From positions 1 to 24,904 of the forward strand of contig JAAWNI010000007.1 in assembly GCA_022798855.1 (NCBI GenBank): a DNA stretch of 24,904 nt, given 5' to 3'. Below, piece by piece: positions 1 to 5,142 of this stretch. The notes under the pieces were generated by a model that searched no databases, was not told the DNA's origin, and saw only the letters and a program-made list of their open reading frames with translations. Each line of letters starts with the position of its first letter. Position 1 is the first letter of the stretch. Made by a program: the position numbers and the translations under genes. The DNA comes from Lawsonibacter sp. Its GTDB lineage: Bacteria > Bacillota > Clostridia > Oscillospirales > Oscillospiraceae.

Positions 1-818
1 AAGGGGTTGTTGAAGGAGAACATCCGGGGGGACAGCTCCTCAATGGACACGCCGCAGTCCTCACAGGCGTAGTTCTGGGAGAACATGATGTCCCGGTCCT
101 CCCCCACGATGTTCACCACCACCAGGCCCCCCGTCAGGTTGGAGGCCACCTCCACGCTGTCGGTGAGCCGCCGGGCGATGTCCTCCCGGATCACCAGCCG
201 GTCCACCACGATCTCAATGTGGTGCTTTTTGTTCTTGTCCAGCTTGATTTCCTCGCTCAGGTCATAGAGGGAGCCGTCCGCCCGGACCCGGACGTAGCCC
301 GACTTCCGGGCGTCCTCGAAAATTTTGGCGTGCTCCCCCTTCTTCCCCCGGATTACCGGGGCCATCACCTGGATGCGGGTGGCCTCGGGCAGGGCCAGAA
401 CCTGGTCAATGATCTGGTCGATGGTCTGCTGCTTAATCTCCTTGCCGCAGACGGGGCAGTGGGGGGTGCCCACCCGGGCCCACAGCAGACGCAGATAGTC
501 GTAGATCTCCGTCACCGTGCCCACGGTGGACCGGGGGTTCTTGCTGGTGGTCTTTTGGTCGATGGAGATGGCCGGGGACAGACCGTCGATGTAGTCCACG
601 TCGGGCTTCTCCATCTGGCCCAGGAACATCCGGGCGTAGGAGCTCAGCGACTCCACATACCGCCGCTGACCCTCGGCGTAGATGGTGTCAAAGGCCAGGG
701 AGGACTTGCCTGACCCCGACAGCCCGGTGAGGACCACCAGCTTGTCTCGTGGAATCTTCACGTCGATGTTTTTCAGGTTGTTCACCCGCGCGCCCTTGAC
801 GGAAATGTGTGTGTGCAT
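1..818 (-). CDS. uvrA: UvrABC excinuclease subunit A (partial, N-terminal 272 residues)
   Basis: UvrA is the ATPase of nucleotide excision repair; it scans DNA for damage and loads UvrB. Only the N-terminal part is present, because the gene runs off the left edge. The translation starts MHTHISVKGARVNNLKNIDV, with a Walker A (GLSGSGKS, residues 32-39) and the UvrA signature YVESLSSYARMFLGQM. A first zinc-binding CPVCG lies near residue 128, and CEDCG followed by ELSPRMFSFNNP is at the edge. The start is fixed by AAAGGAGT (827-834) eight bases upstream of ATG 818. It follows a small membrane-protein gene by 17 bp, so the two are probably cotranscribed. uvrB lies about 4.3 kb upstream on the same strand rather than adjacent. 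The identification is certain. Confidence 0.97.
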   Translation of the reverse strand, partial: MHTHISVKGARVNNLKNIDVKIPRDKLVVLTGLSGSGKSSLAFDTIYAEGQRRYVESLSSYARMFLGQMEKPDVDYIDGLSPAISIDQKTTSKNPRSTVGTVTEIYDYLRLLWARVGTPHCPVCGKEIKQQTIDQIIDQVLALPEATRIQVMAPVIRGKKGEHAKIFEDARKSGYVRVRADGSLYDLSEEIKLDKNKKHHIEIVVDRLVIREDIARRLTDSVEVASNLTGGLVVVNIVGEDRDIMFSQNYACEDCGVSIEELSPRMFSFNNP

Positions 819-835
819 GGCTTGTTACTCCTTTG

Positions 836-1219
836 CTAAAATCGGAAAAAGAATGACGAAAAGGCTATCAGAACAGTAAAAATGAGGACCAGCACGATCT
901 CCCACCACAGGCCCAGCGACAGTACCAGACAGACCAGCCGCCGTACCAGCCGCCGCCAGCCCAGAACAGCGTGGATGTACTCCCACTTCCAGTTCGGTCC
1001 TCTGGTCCGCTTTATGCTCCGCCGCACCAGTACCAGCGCTGCCAACACCAGTATGTTCCATACCAGCAGGACCCGGAGCACCCAATAGACAAACACCGGA
1101 TCGTTCAGCAGGGCCAGCACCGGAGCGAGTACCCCCGCAAAGGGGCTGATCAGCGCCTGTACCGCCGCGTACAGCAGAATAGCCGGGAGCAGCAGGATGG
1201 TGAATACCAAAAAGCCCAT
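836..1219 (-). CDS. small hydrophobic membrane protein, unknown function
   Basis: I do not recognise a family. The 127-aa product is mostly hydrophobic, with likely membrane segments at about residues 2-21, 43-65 and 94-122. A basic loop between the second and third (RRSIKRTRGPNWKWEYIHAVLGWRRLVRR) should face the cytoplasm. The start ATG at 1219 has AGAGGTG just upstream. It ends 17 bp before uvrA and shares its strand, so it is probably translated from the same message, but nothing ties it to DNA repair. It may be a lineage-specific envelope protein. Coding potential is supported by the ribosome binding site, the hydrophobic pattern and the operon spacing. The function is open. Confidence 0.7.
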   Translation of the reverse strand: MGFLVFTILLLPAILLYAAVQALISPFAGVLAPVLALLNDPVFVYWVLRVLLVWNILVLAALVLVRRSIKRTRGPNWKWEYIHAVLGWRRLVRRLVCLVLSLGLWWEIVLVLIFTVLIAFSSFFFRF

Positions 1220-1329
1220 TTTCTACACCTCTATGATTTTGTCCTCCCCTGGTTTACCCCCTCTGGGGATGGGCAAGGATAGGGCTGGGGGACACCGCAA
1301 AGACAGAGCCAGAGGGATAAGGCAAGGGC

Positions 1330-1551
1330 TCATTTTTCATCTCTGCGGCCCACCATAAAATCTATGCTGACATCGAAATAATCCGCAAGTTTTATCAGCG
1401 TCAGGCCGGGGACATTGATTTTTCCGGACTCCATATCCTGGTAATGGCGTTCTGTTTTCCCCAATAATTCCGCCATGGCCTTTTGGGTCATGGCCCGCTC
1501 ATTTCTCAGGAGCTTTAACCGCCGGCCAAATTCCGGCATTTTTATTTCCAT
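1330..1551 (-). CDS. XRE-family (Cro/CI type) transcriptional regulator, copy 1
   Basis: This 73-aa protein is almost only a helix-turn-helix domain. FGRRLKLLRNERAMTQKAMAELLGKTERHYQDMESGK is the HTH_3 fold, with MTQKAMAELLG the first helix of the motif and TERHYQDMESG the recognition helix. DYFDVSIDFMVGRRD is the typical C-terminal end. No effector domain is present, so it is probably a small autoregulated repressor. It is transcribed divergently from the DUF6809-like gene at 1640, and the shared control region holds two near-palindromic operators that are its likely targets. A second regulator about half identical to it lies at 4536-4769 in the same kind of arrangement. The DNA here is visibly more AT-rich than the flanking genes. 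Confidence 0.92.
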   Translation of the reverse strand: MEIKMPEFGRRLKLLRNERAMTQKAMAELLGKTERHYQDMESGKINVPGLTLIKLADYFDVSIDFMVGRRDEK

Positions 1552-1567
1552 ATCGACACCGCCCCTA

Positions 1568-1627
1568 TTGACAGAGATTTTATCTCGTGGTATAATCGTC
1601 CTATAACGAGATGAAATCTCGTGTCAA
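1568..1627. promoter_or_regulatory. divergent promoters with an operator in each -35/-10 spacer
   Basis: On the plus strand, TTGACA (1568-1573), a 17-bp spacer and TATAAT (1591-1596) form a perfect sigma-A promoter for the gene at 1640. On the minus strand, TTGACA (complement of 1622-1627), a 16-bp spacer and TATAGG (complement of 1600-1605) serve the XRE gene. Each spacer contains a 17-bp palindrome. Site 1 is CAGAGATTTTATCTCGT (1572-1588, one arm mismatched at two positions). Site 2 is ACGAGATGAAATCTCGT (1606-1622, perfect 7-bp arms). Their centres are 34 bp apart. Repressor bound at either site would block RNA polymerase, so joint repression and autoregulation are likely. Confidence 0.8.
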
Positions 1628-1639
1628 GGAGGTTTCGCA

Positions 1640-1906
1640 ATGCAATCCTGCAAACGTATTCTCTATGAAAACCTTTCGCGTCAATTCCCATTTTCTCCTG
1701 CCGGTGATACAGAACTGCATTATGTTGAGCAATTAACGGAAGCAAGAAACAAAATCAAACATTTTCCTAAAAAATACCGTCACATTATTTTCCTGCTGAT
1801 TGACAGCCTTGAGGTCCTTAATCATGCCAACGCCTGCCATGCTTTTTCGATGGGATTATACCTGGGATTATCGCTTGCGCAGGAATTGGACGTCTTTCAA
1901 GATTAA
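1640..1906 (+). CDS. small DUF6809-like protein, copy 1
   Basis: This 88-aa cytoplasmic protein has no known activity. It has a mixed N-terminal part (residues 1-30), a charged middle, and a hydrophobic C-terminal helix, NACHAFSMGLYLGLSLAQEL. The pattern of a short protein ending in an AF-x-x-G-x-x-x-GL-x-x-x-x-EL helix is what I recall for DUF6809. That name is from memory and unconfirmed. Expression starts from a perfect sigma-A promoter, with AAGGAGG (1626-1632) seven bases before ATG 1640. This Shine-Dalgarno sequence overlaps the -35 box of the divergent XRE gene. The paralogous gene at 4873 has the same layout. Partnership with the XRE regulator is inferred from layout; a toxin-antitoxin role is possible but nothing in the protein points to a toxic activity. 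Confidence 0.75.
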   Translation: MQSCKRILYENLSRQFPFSPAGDTELHYVEQLTEARNKIKHFPKKYRHIIFLLIDSLEVLNHANACHAFSMGLYLGLSLAQELDVFQD

Positions 1907-1917
1907 CAAGGCTTTAT

Positions 1918-2703
1918 CTACTTGCCAGTCTCTTTCACCGGTTTCGCCTTCATTAAAATCAGGCGCTGGACCTCCTCCAGCTGGGCGGGCTCTTTCACGT
2001 CCACCAGCAGCCACTTGCCGCCATTGAACAGGGAGGTCTTTTCATACAGCTTGCGGAAGGAGCCGGAGAAGGTGGAGAGAAGGGGTTCCAGCTCCAGCAG
2101 CTGCTTGGCGTTCAGCGTCACCATGGCGGCAAAGGACCCGGACCGGACGTAAAGCACGCACAGGGACTTGCTCCCCTTCTTGTACTTGACATTCCACCCC
2201 TTATCCAAGGAGCACTTGCTGAACTCGATTGACGGCTCCACCTGGTAAGCCGTCTCGATCCAGGCTGCCAGTTCCTCAAAGAGGGGGTTCTTCACCCACG
2301 CCCCGATGTCGGACAGGCCCGGCTTCATGTGCTGGGGCCAAACGATGTCCCAGGGCGCCGGCCCCTCCGCCGGGGCGGGCTCCTTCTGCTTCGGAGCCTT
2401 CTTCTTGGGCAGGGGCGTGGCCTCCTCGGCCAGCCGGACCGCTTCCCGGAGGGTGTCCCGGTCGTCGGGGTCCAGGAGGTAGTGGTCCTTGGCCCCCTCG
2501 TAAGGCGGCTCGGTGGGCCGGCCCCGGAGGAGCTCCTCCAGGCAGGGCAGCATCTTCACCATGGGCCGGTCGCCGCAGATGATGACCACCGGCTTGTCGT
2601 TGAGGTAGACCATGTACTCCCCGAACATCTTCCGGGAGCGGACCGCCCCCAGGCCCTCCAGCTGCTCACAGATGTAGTTGACAAAATCAGGGTTGCTCGC
2701 CAT
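1918..2703 (-). CDS. TfoX N-terminal domain fused to DUF3788
   Basis: The 261-aa product joins two domains. Residues 1 to about 100 are TfoX_N-like (NPDFVNYICEQLEGLGAVRSRKMFGEYMVYL, with the characteristic R-K-MFG-x-Y). A Pro/Lys/Ala-rich linker (KKKAPKQKEPAPAEGPAP) follows. Residues from about 125 to the end resemble DUF3788, with a conserved WNVKYKKGSKSLCVLYV strand pair and GGKWLLVDVKEPAQLEEVQRLI near the C-terminus. TfoX/Sxy regulates competence in some Gammaproteobacteria, but stand-alone TfoX_N proteins in Firmicutes have no established role. The start at 2703 is set by AGGAGG (2710-2715), which overlaps the stop codon of the upstream membrane-protein gene, suggesting coupled translation. 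Confidence 0.85.
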   Translation of the reverse strand: MASNPDFVNYICEQLEGLGAVRSRKMFGEYMVYLNDKPVVIICGDRPMVKMLPCLEELLRGRPTEPPYEGAKDHYLLDPDDRDTLREAVRLAEEATPLPKKKAPKQKEPAPAEGPAPWDIVWPQHMKPGLSDIGAWVKNPLFEELAAWIETAYQVEPSIEFSKCSLDKGWNVKYKKGSKSLCVLYVRSGSFAAMVTLNAKQLLELEPLLSTFSGSFRKLYEKTSLFNGGKWLLVDVKEPAQLEEVQRLILMKAKPVKETGK

Positions 2704-2713
2704 AATTTTCCTC

Positions 2714-3493
2714 CTAATCAATAGCGGTCAGGGCCAGCCAGTAAAGCGCGGCGGCTATGCCGGTAAAAACCACCCACTCGGCCCGCTCCATGATGATATA
2801 AAAATCGGACGGCTCCGCCGCCTCCGGGTCCCGGATGTACCACCTCGCGCTCCGGCGGAACATGAGTCCGGGAAAGCAAATCAGAAACATATTGAAGCCG
2901 GCCAGCAGGGTCGCCAGCAGATACAGGCTGAAATTCCCCCGATGGGCCAATTCGGGCTCCTGGAGGGCCAGCGCGGCCACAGTGTTCAGGCCGGGCGCGT
3001 GGAGGTCCCGCTGGGTCAGCTCCCGGCCGGTGGAGTCATAGACCTTCCCCCCTGATGTACCGTAGCTGACAGTTATGAACTCGAAAAGCCCGCCCTCCTC
3101 ATCGTACAGCACAGGCCATGACCCGCCGGAAAGCCCGCCCCGGAAGAGCGTCTGCCCCCCCTGGTGGATCTCCAGGCCGGCCATCCAGCGCTCAGGGGCG
3201 GCTGAGGGGTCCTCCACCACCTGGTAGGGGCCGTAGAACTCATCCCCCCAGCGGTATTCCACTGTCCCGCCGGGCCGGACAGTGAACTCTGTCCGCTTCC
3301 AGTCCACCCGGCCGGTATAGCGGCGCACCTCCCCCTCCTGGGTAAAGCGGAGCAGGGCGTCCCGGTACTCAATCCCTTTCCGGCCGGCCACGGTCGGGAT
3401 GGCGATGCCAAAGCCCACGATCATAGCGGCCAGGATCGCCAACAGCACCCGCTGAAACAGGGAAAATCCCCTCCAGCGCTCCAACATACCCAT
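2714..3493 (-). CDS. membrane protein with extracytoplasmic domain, unknown function
   Basis: I recognise no family. The 259-aa product has an N-terminal membrane helix (about 14-35, RVLLAILAAMIVGFGIAIPTV). A 130-residue polar region rich in beta-strand patterns follows, then two hydrophobic helices at about 187-208 (LYLLATLLAGFNMFLICFPGL) and 238-257. The polar region is therefore probably outside the cell. ATG 3493 has GGAGGGG just upstream. The gene sits 13 bp after the ybaK stop and abuts the TfoX-DUF3788 gene, making one probable transcript. A second ATG two codons downstream is possible. Neither the sequence nor the context suggests a substrate. Confidence 0.75.
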   Translation of the reverse strand: MGMLERWRGFSLFQRVLLAILAAMIVGFGIAIPTVAGRKGIEYRDALLRFTQEGEVRRYTGRVDWKRTEFTVRPGGTVEYRWGDEFYGPYQVVEDPSAAPERWMAGLEIHQGGQTLFRGGLSGGSWPVLYDEEGGLFEFITVSYGTSGGKVYDSTGRELTQRDLHAPGLNTVAALALQEPELAHRGNFSLYLLATLLAGFNMFLICFPGLMFRRSARWYIRDPEAAEPSDFYIIMERAEWVVFTGIAAALYWLALTAID

Positions 3494-3506
3494 GGCGCCC
3501 CTCCTC

Positions 3507-3986
3507 TCAAACGGTCAGATCCGCGGCGGCCCCGCCCACCAGTTCCATCAGGGCGGCGGGGGAAAGCTCCACCTGAAACCCGATTTTTCCAGCCGACACC
3601 AGGATGGTGTCCATGATCTCAGCCGTCTCGTGGAAGACGGTGGGGTACTGCTTCTTCATCCCCACCGGGGAACAGCCCCCGTGGACGTAGCCCGTCAGGG
3701 GCAGCAGCTCCTTCTGGGGGAGCATGGCGATGGACTTCTCACCCACCGCTTTGGCCGCCTTTTTCAGGTCCAGGCTGTCCCCCACCGGGATGTCAAACAC
3801 GTACAGCCCCCCGGATGCCCCCCGGGCCACAAGGGTCTTGAACACCATCTCCGGATCCTGCCCCAGACTCTCCGCCACGCTTACCCCGTCCAGACCGGCC
3901 TCTGGGTCGTAAGCGTGGGGGGTGTAGGGGATATTTTTTTGCTCCAGAATCCGCATTACATTGGTTTTTTCCTCTTTTTTCGCCAT
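3507..3986 (-). CDS. ybaK: Cys-tRNA(Pro)/Cys-tRNA(Cys) deacylase, YbaK/EbsC family
   Basis: YbaK hydrolyses cysteine wrongly attached to tRNA-Pro, a trans-editing step that protects translation fidelity. From ATG 3986 the product is 159 aa, the same length as the E. coli protein. It shows family features: TNVMRILEQKNIPYTPHAYD at the start, ESLGQDPEMVFKTLVARG, VFDIPVGDSLDLKKAAKAVGEKSIAML, GYVHGGCSPVGMKKQYPTVFHETA with the conserved GG-SP-G loop, and QVELSPAALMELVGG near the end. GAGGAAGG nine bases upstream supports this internal start, although the frame is open all the way back through the RAYT. My preferred reading is an independently translated ybaK with the transposase inserted just upstream. 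Confidence 0.92.
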   Translation of the reverse strand: MAKKEEKTNVMRILEQKNIPYTPHAYDPEAGLDGVSVAESLGQDPEMVFKTLVARGASGGLYVFDIPVGDSLDLKKAAKAVGEKSIAMLPQKELLPLTGYVHGGCSPVGMKKQYPTVFHETAEIMDTILVSAGKIGFQVELSPAALMELVGGAAADLTV

Positions 3987-4514
3987 TGATCGTTTTCCTT
4001 CCTCGTAATAACAATCCTCCCGCCATTTCGCCGGGTTGGTGTCGATATACTCCCATATCCGCCGGTAATCCATCTCATCGCGGATGATGTGGTCGTGGTA
4101 CCCCTTCTGCCAAATGGGGAAACCGGCTTTCTTTGACACAATACGTTTCATCTGCCCCACAATGGTGGGGATTGCTTTTGTAGGGGCGGATATCATCCGC
4201 CCGCTTCTACACGTCAATGATAGAATCATATGAACATGGTTTGGCATGACCACATATTTATCAACTACGGCATCGGCATAGCATCGGGGAATATTTTGAA
4301 TCGCTTCTTCAACAAAACACCCATATTGGGATAGATTTGGAGAAAACGGGCGGATAATATCCGCCCCTACAGAGCGCATTGACGAAACCTCCCAGAAAAA
4401 TTCCACCCGTGCGTTGGCGCAAACCGTAATAAAATAATACCCAGGCCGGCCGTAATTGTATCCCCGCAGGCGGTTTTGTTTCCGTTTCGGCGGATCCAGG
4501 AACCAGTCTCTCAT
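3507..4514 (-). CDS. RAYT (REP-associated tyrosine transposase) reading in frame into YbaK
   Basis: This 335-codon open frame encodes two unrelated proteins with no stop between them. Residues 1 to about 172 are a RAYT/Y1 transposase (IS200-like HUH nuclease). GYYFITVCA opens the fold and MPNHVHMI holds the HUH metal-binding histidines (93 and 95). IWQKGYHDHIIRDE contains the candidate catalytic Tyr139, and YIDTNPAKW is the typical C-terminal end. RAYTs cut single-stranded DNA at REP palindromes and are thought to spread them. From residue 177 the frame is a YbaK deacylase that has its own ribosome binding site. Two REP palindromes lie inside the coding sequence (4180-4203 and 4347-4370). ATG 4514 follows GGAGCTGTGAC. 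The frame starts 21 bp after the XRE copy 2 stop. Whether the fusion is ever translated whole is unknown. Confidence 0.85.
   Translation of the reverse strand: MRDWFLDPPKRKQNRLRGYNYGRPGYYFITVCANARVEFFWEVSSMRSVGADIIRPFSPNLSQYGCFVEEAIQNIPRCYADAVVDKYVVMPNHVHMILSLTCRSGRMISAPTKAIPTIVGQMKRIVSKKAGFPIWQKGYHDHIIRDEMDYRRIWEYIDTNPAKWREDCYYEEGKRSMAKKEEKTNVMRILEQKNIPYTPHAYDPEAGLDGVSVAESLGQDPEMVFKTLVARGASGGLYVFDIPVGDSLDLKKAAKAVGEKSIAMLPQKELLPLTGYVHGGCSPVGMKKQYPTVFHETAEIMDTILVSAGKIGFQVELSPAALMELVGGAAADLTV
4180..4203 (-). repeat. REP-type palindrome inside the RAYT coding sequence, site 1
   Basis: GGGCGGAT (4184-4191), a 3-base loop and ATCCGCCC (4195-4202) make a perfect 8-bp stem, preceded by GTAG. In the RAYT frame it encodes GRMISAPT. 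The core matches the intergenic REP elements at 18986-19012 and 24602-24649. Confidence 0.8.
4347..4370 (+). repeat. REP-type palindrome inside the RAYT coding sequence, site 2
   Basis: GGGCGGAT (4348-4355), loop AAT and ATCCGCCC (4359-4366) form a perfect 8-bp stem, followed by CTAC and then AGAGCGCA. In the RAYT frame it encodes VGADIIRP. It is inverted relative to site 1. The CTACAGAG edge is the same as beside the intergenic REP copies. Confidence 0.8.
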
Positions 4515-4535
4515 GTCACAGCTCCAATGATGTTG

Positions 4536-4769
4536 TCACCGGTTTATCTCCCGGTTATCTGTCCGGCCTAGGAGGTAATCGGTGGAGACATCAAAATAGT
4601 CGCCCAAAAAAACCAATGCGGTGCCTGACGCATTGACCTCTCCGCCCTCCCAGCGCTGATAATTCCGCTCTGTGATGCCCATTAAATCTCCCATCTGTCT
4701 CTGGGTCATATTCTTTTCCTTCCGCAACGCCCGAAGGCGTGCCGAAAAAACTTCCAATTTGTTCTTCAC
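4536..4769 (-). CDS. XRE-family transcriptional regulator, copy 2
   Basis: This 77-aa repressor-type protein has a complete helix-turn-helix (FSARLRALRKEKNMTQRQMGDLMGITERNYQRWEGGE), then DYFDVSTDYLLGRTD. About half of its residues match copy 1 at 1330-1551. I chose the GTG at 4769 because AAGAGGTG lies just upstream. An ATG at 4847 is in frame but would place the ribosome binding site and operator region inside the coding sequence. The gene is divergent from the small DUF6809-like gene at 4873, as in copy 1, and is followed after 21 bp by the RAYT. It probably autoregulates through the inverted repeat at 4783-4840. Confidence 0.9.
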   Translation of the reverse strand: MKNKLEVFSARLRALRKEKNMTQRQMGDLMGITERNYQRWEGGEVNASGTALVFLGDYFDVSTDYLLGRTDNREINR

Positions 4770-4780
4770 AATAGCACCTC

Positions 4781-4840
4781 TTGACACGTCAAAAAATATC
4801 TGGTATACTACGCTTGTACCACGATGTTTTTCGACGTGAT
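4781..4840. promoter_or_regulatory. promoter and inverted-repeat operator of the second XRE module
   Basis: On the plus strand, TTGACA (4781-4786), a 17-bp spacer and TATACT (4804-4809) form a strong sigma-A promoter for the gene at 4873. The -35 region is the palindrome TTGAC-AC-GTCAA. The 18-mer GACACGTCAAAAAATATC (4783-4800) recurs inverted as GATGTTTTTCGACGTGAT (4823-4840), 14 of 18 positions matching and 40 bp centre to centre. One arm overlaps the promoter and the other lies downstream of the start site, as expected for a repressor pair. I could not define a convincing minus-strand promoter. Confidence 0.7.
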
Positions 4841-4872
4841 ATTTCATAACCTATATCGAGGAGGACATCTCA

Positions 4873-5142
4873 ATGAAACAGTTTTGTGACTGGCTCTATC
4901 TCAACTACGCCGCCCCCAGGTTTGACGAGGAATCCATGCCGGAGTCCTACCGGTATCAAAAAGAGGAGTGGATGGCCTGCGCCCAGACGCTGCCCAACCA
5001 TGAGCGGCTGTTATCCCTGGACCTGTTAAACAACATGAAGCACAGCTGGGGGGCGCGGGCCTTCGCCTACGGCCTTCAGGCAGGTCTTATGATGAGCCTG
5101 GAGCTCTTTTCCGGCGGCGCTACTTCCCCCGAAGCTCGATGA
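4873..5142 (+). CDS. small DUF6809-like protein, copy 2
   Basis: The 89-aa product resembles the one at 1640-1906 in length and in its hydrophobic C-terminal helix (ARAFAYGLQAGLMMSLELF compared with the copy 1 helix). The N-terminal half is acidic and aromatic (MKQFCDWLYLNYAAPRFDEE). GAGGAGG (4858-4864) precedes ATG 4873, and a strong promoter lies upstream. Its last 23 bp overlap the 3' end of uvrB, which is transcribed from the other side. The two messages are therefore convergent and complementary at their ends. Function is unknown; pairing with the divergent XRE repressor is inferred from the repeated layout. Confidence 0.72.
   Translation: MKQFCDWLYLNYAAPRFDEESMPESYRYQKEEWMACAQTLPNHERLLSLDLLNNMKHSWGARAFAYGLQAGLMMSLELFSGGATSPEAR

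Noticed and set aside
1330..1906. Classical toxin-antitoxin system
   Set aside because: The genes are divergent rather than in one operon, and the small protein shows no known toxin motif. The possibility is noted in the findings but not called.
4770..4847. Upstream ATG (4847) for XRE copy 2
   Set aside because: It would put the operator and the AAGAGGTG ribosome binding site inside the gene. The GTG at 4769 gives a protein of normal length.
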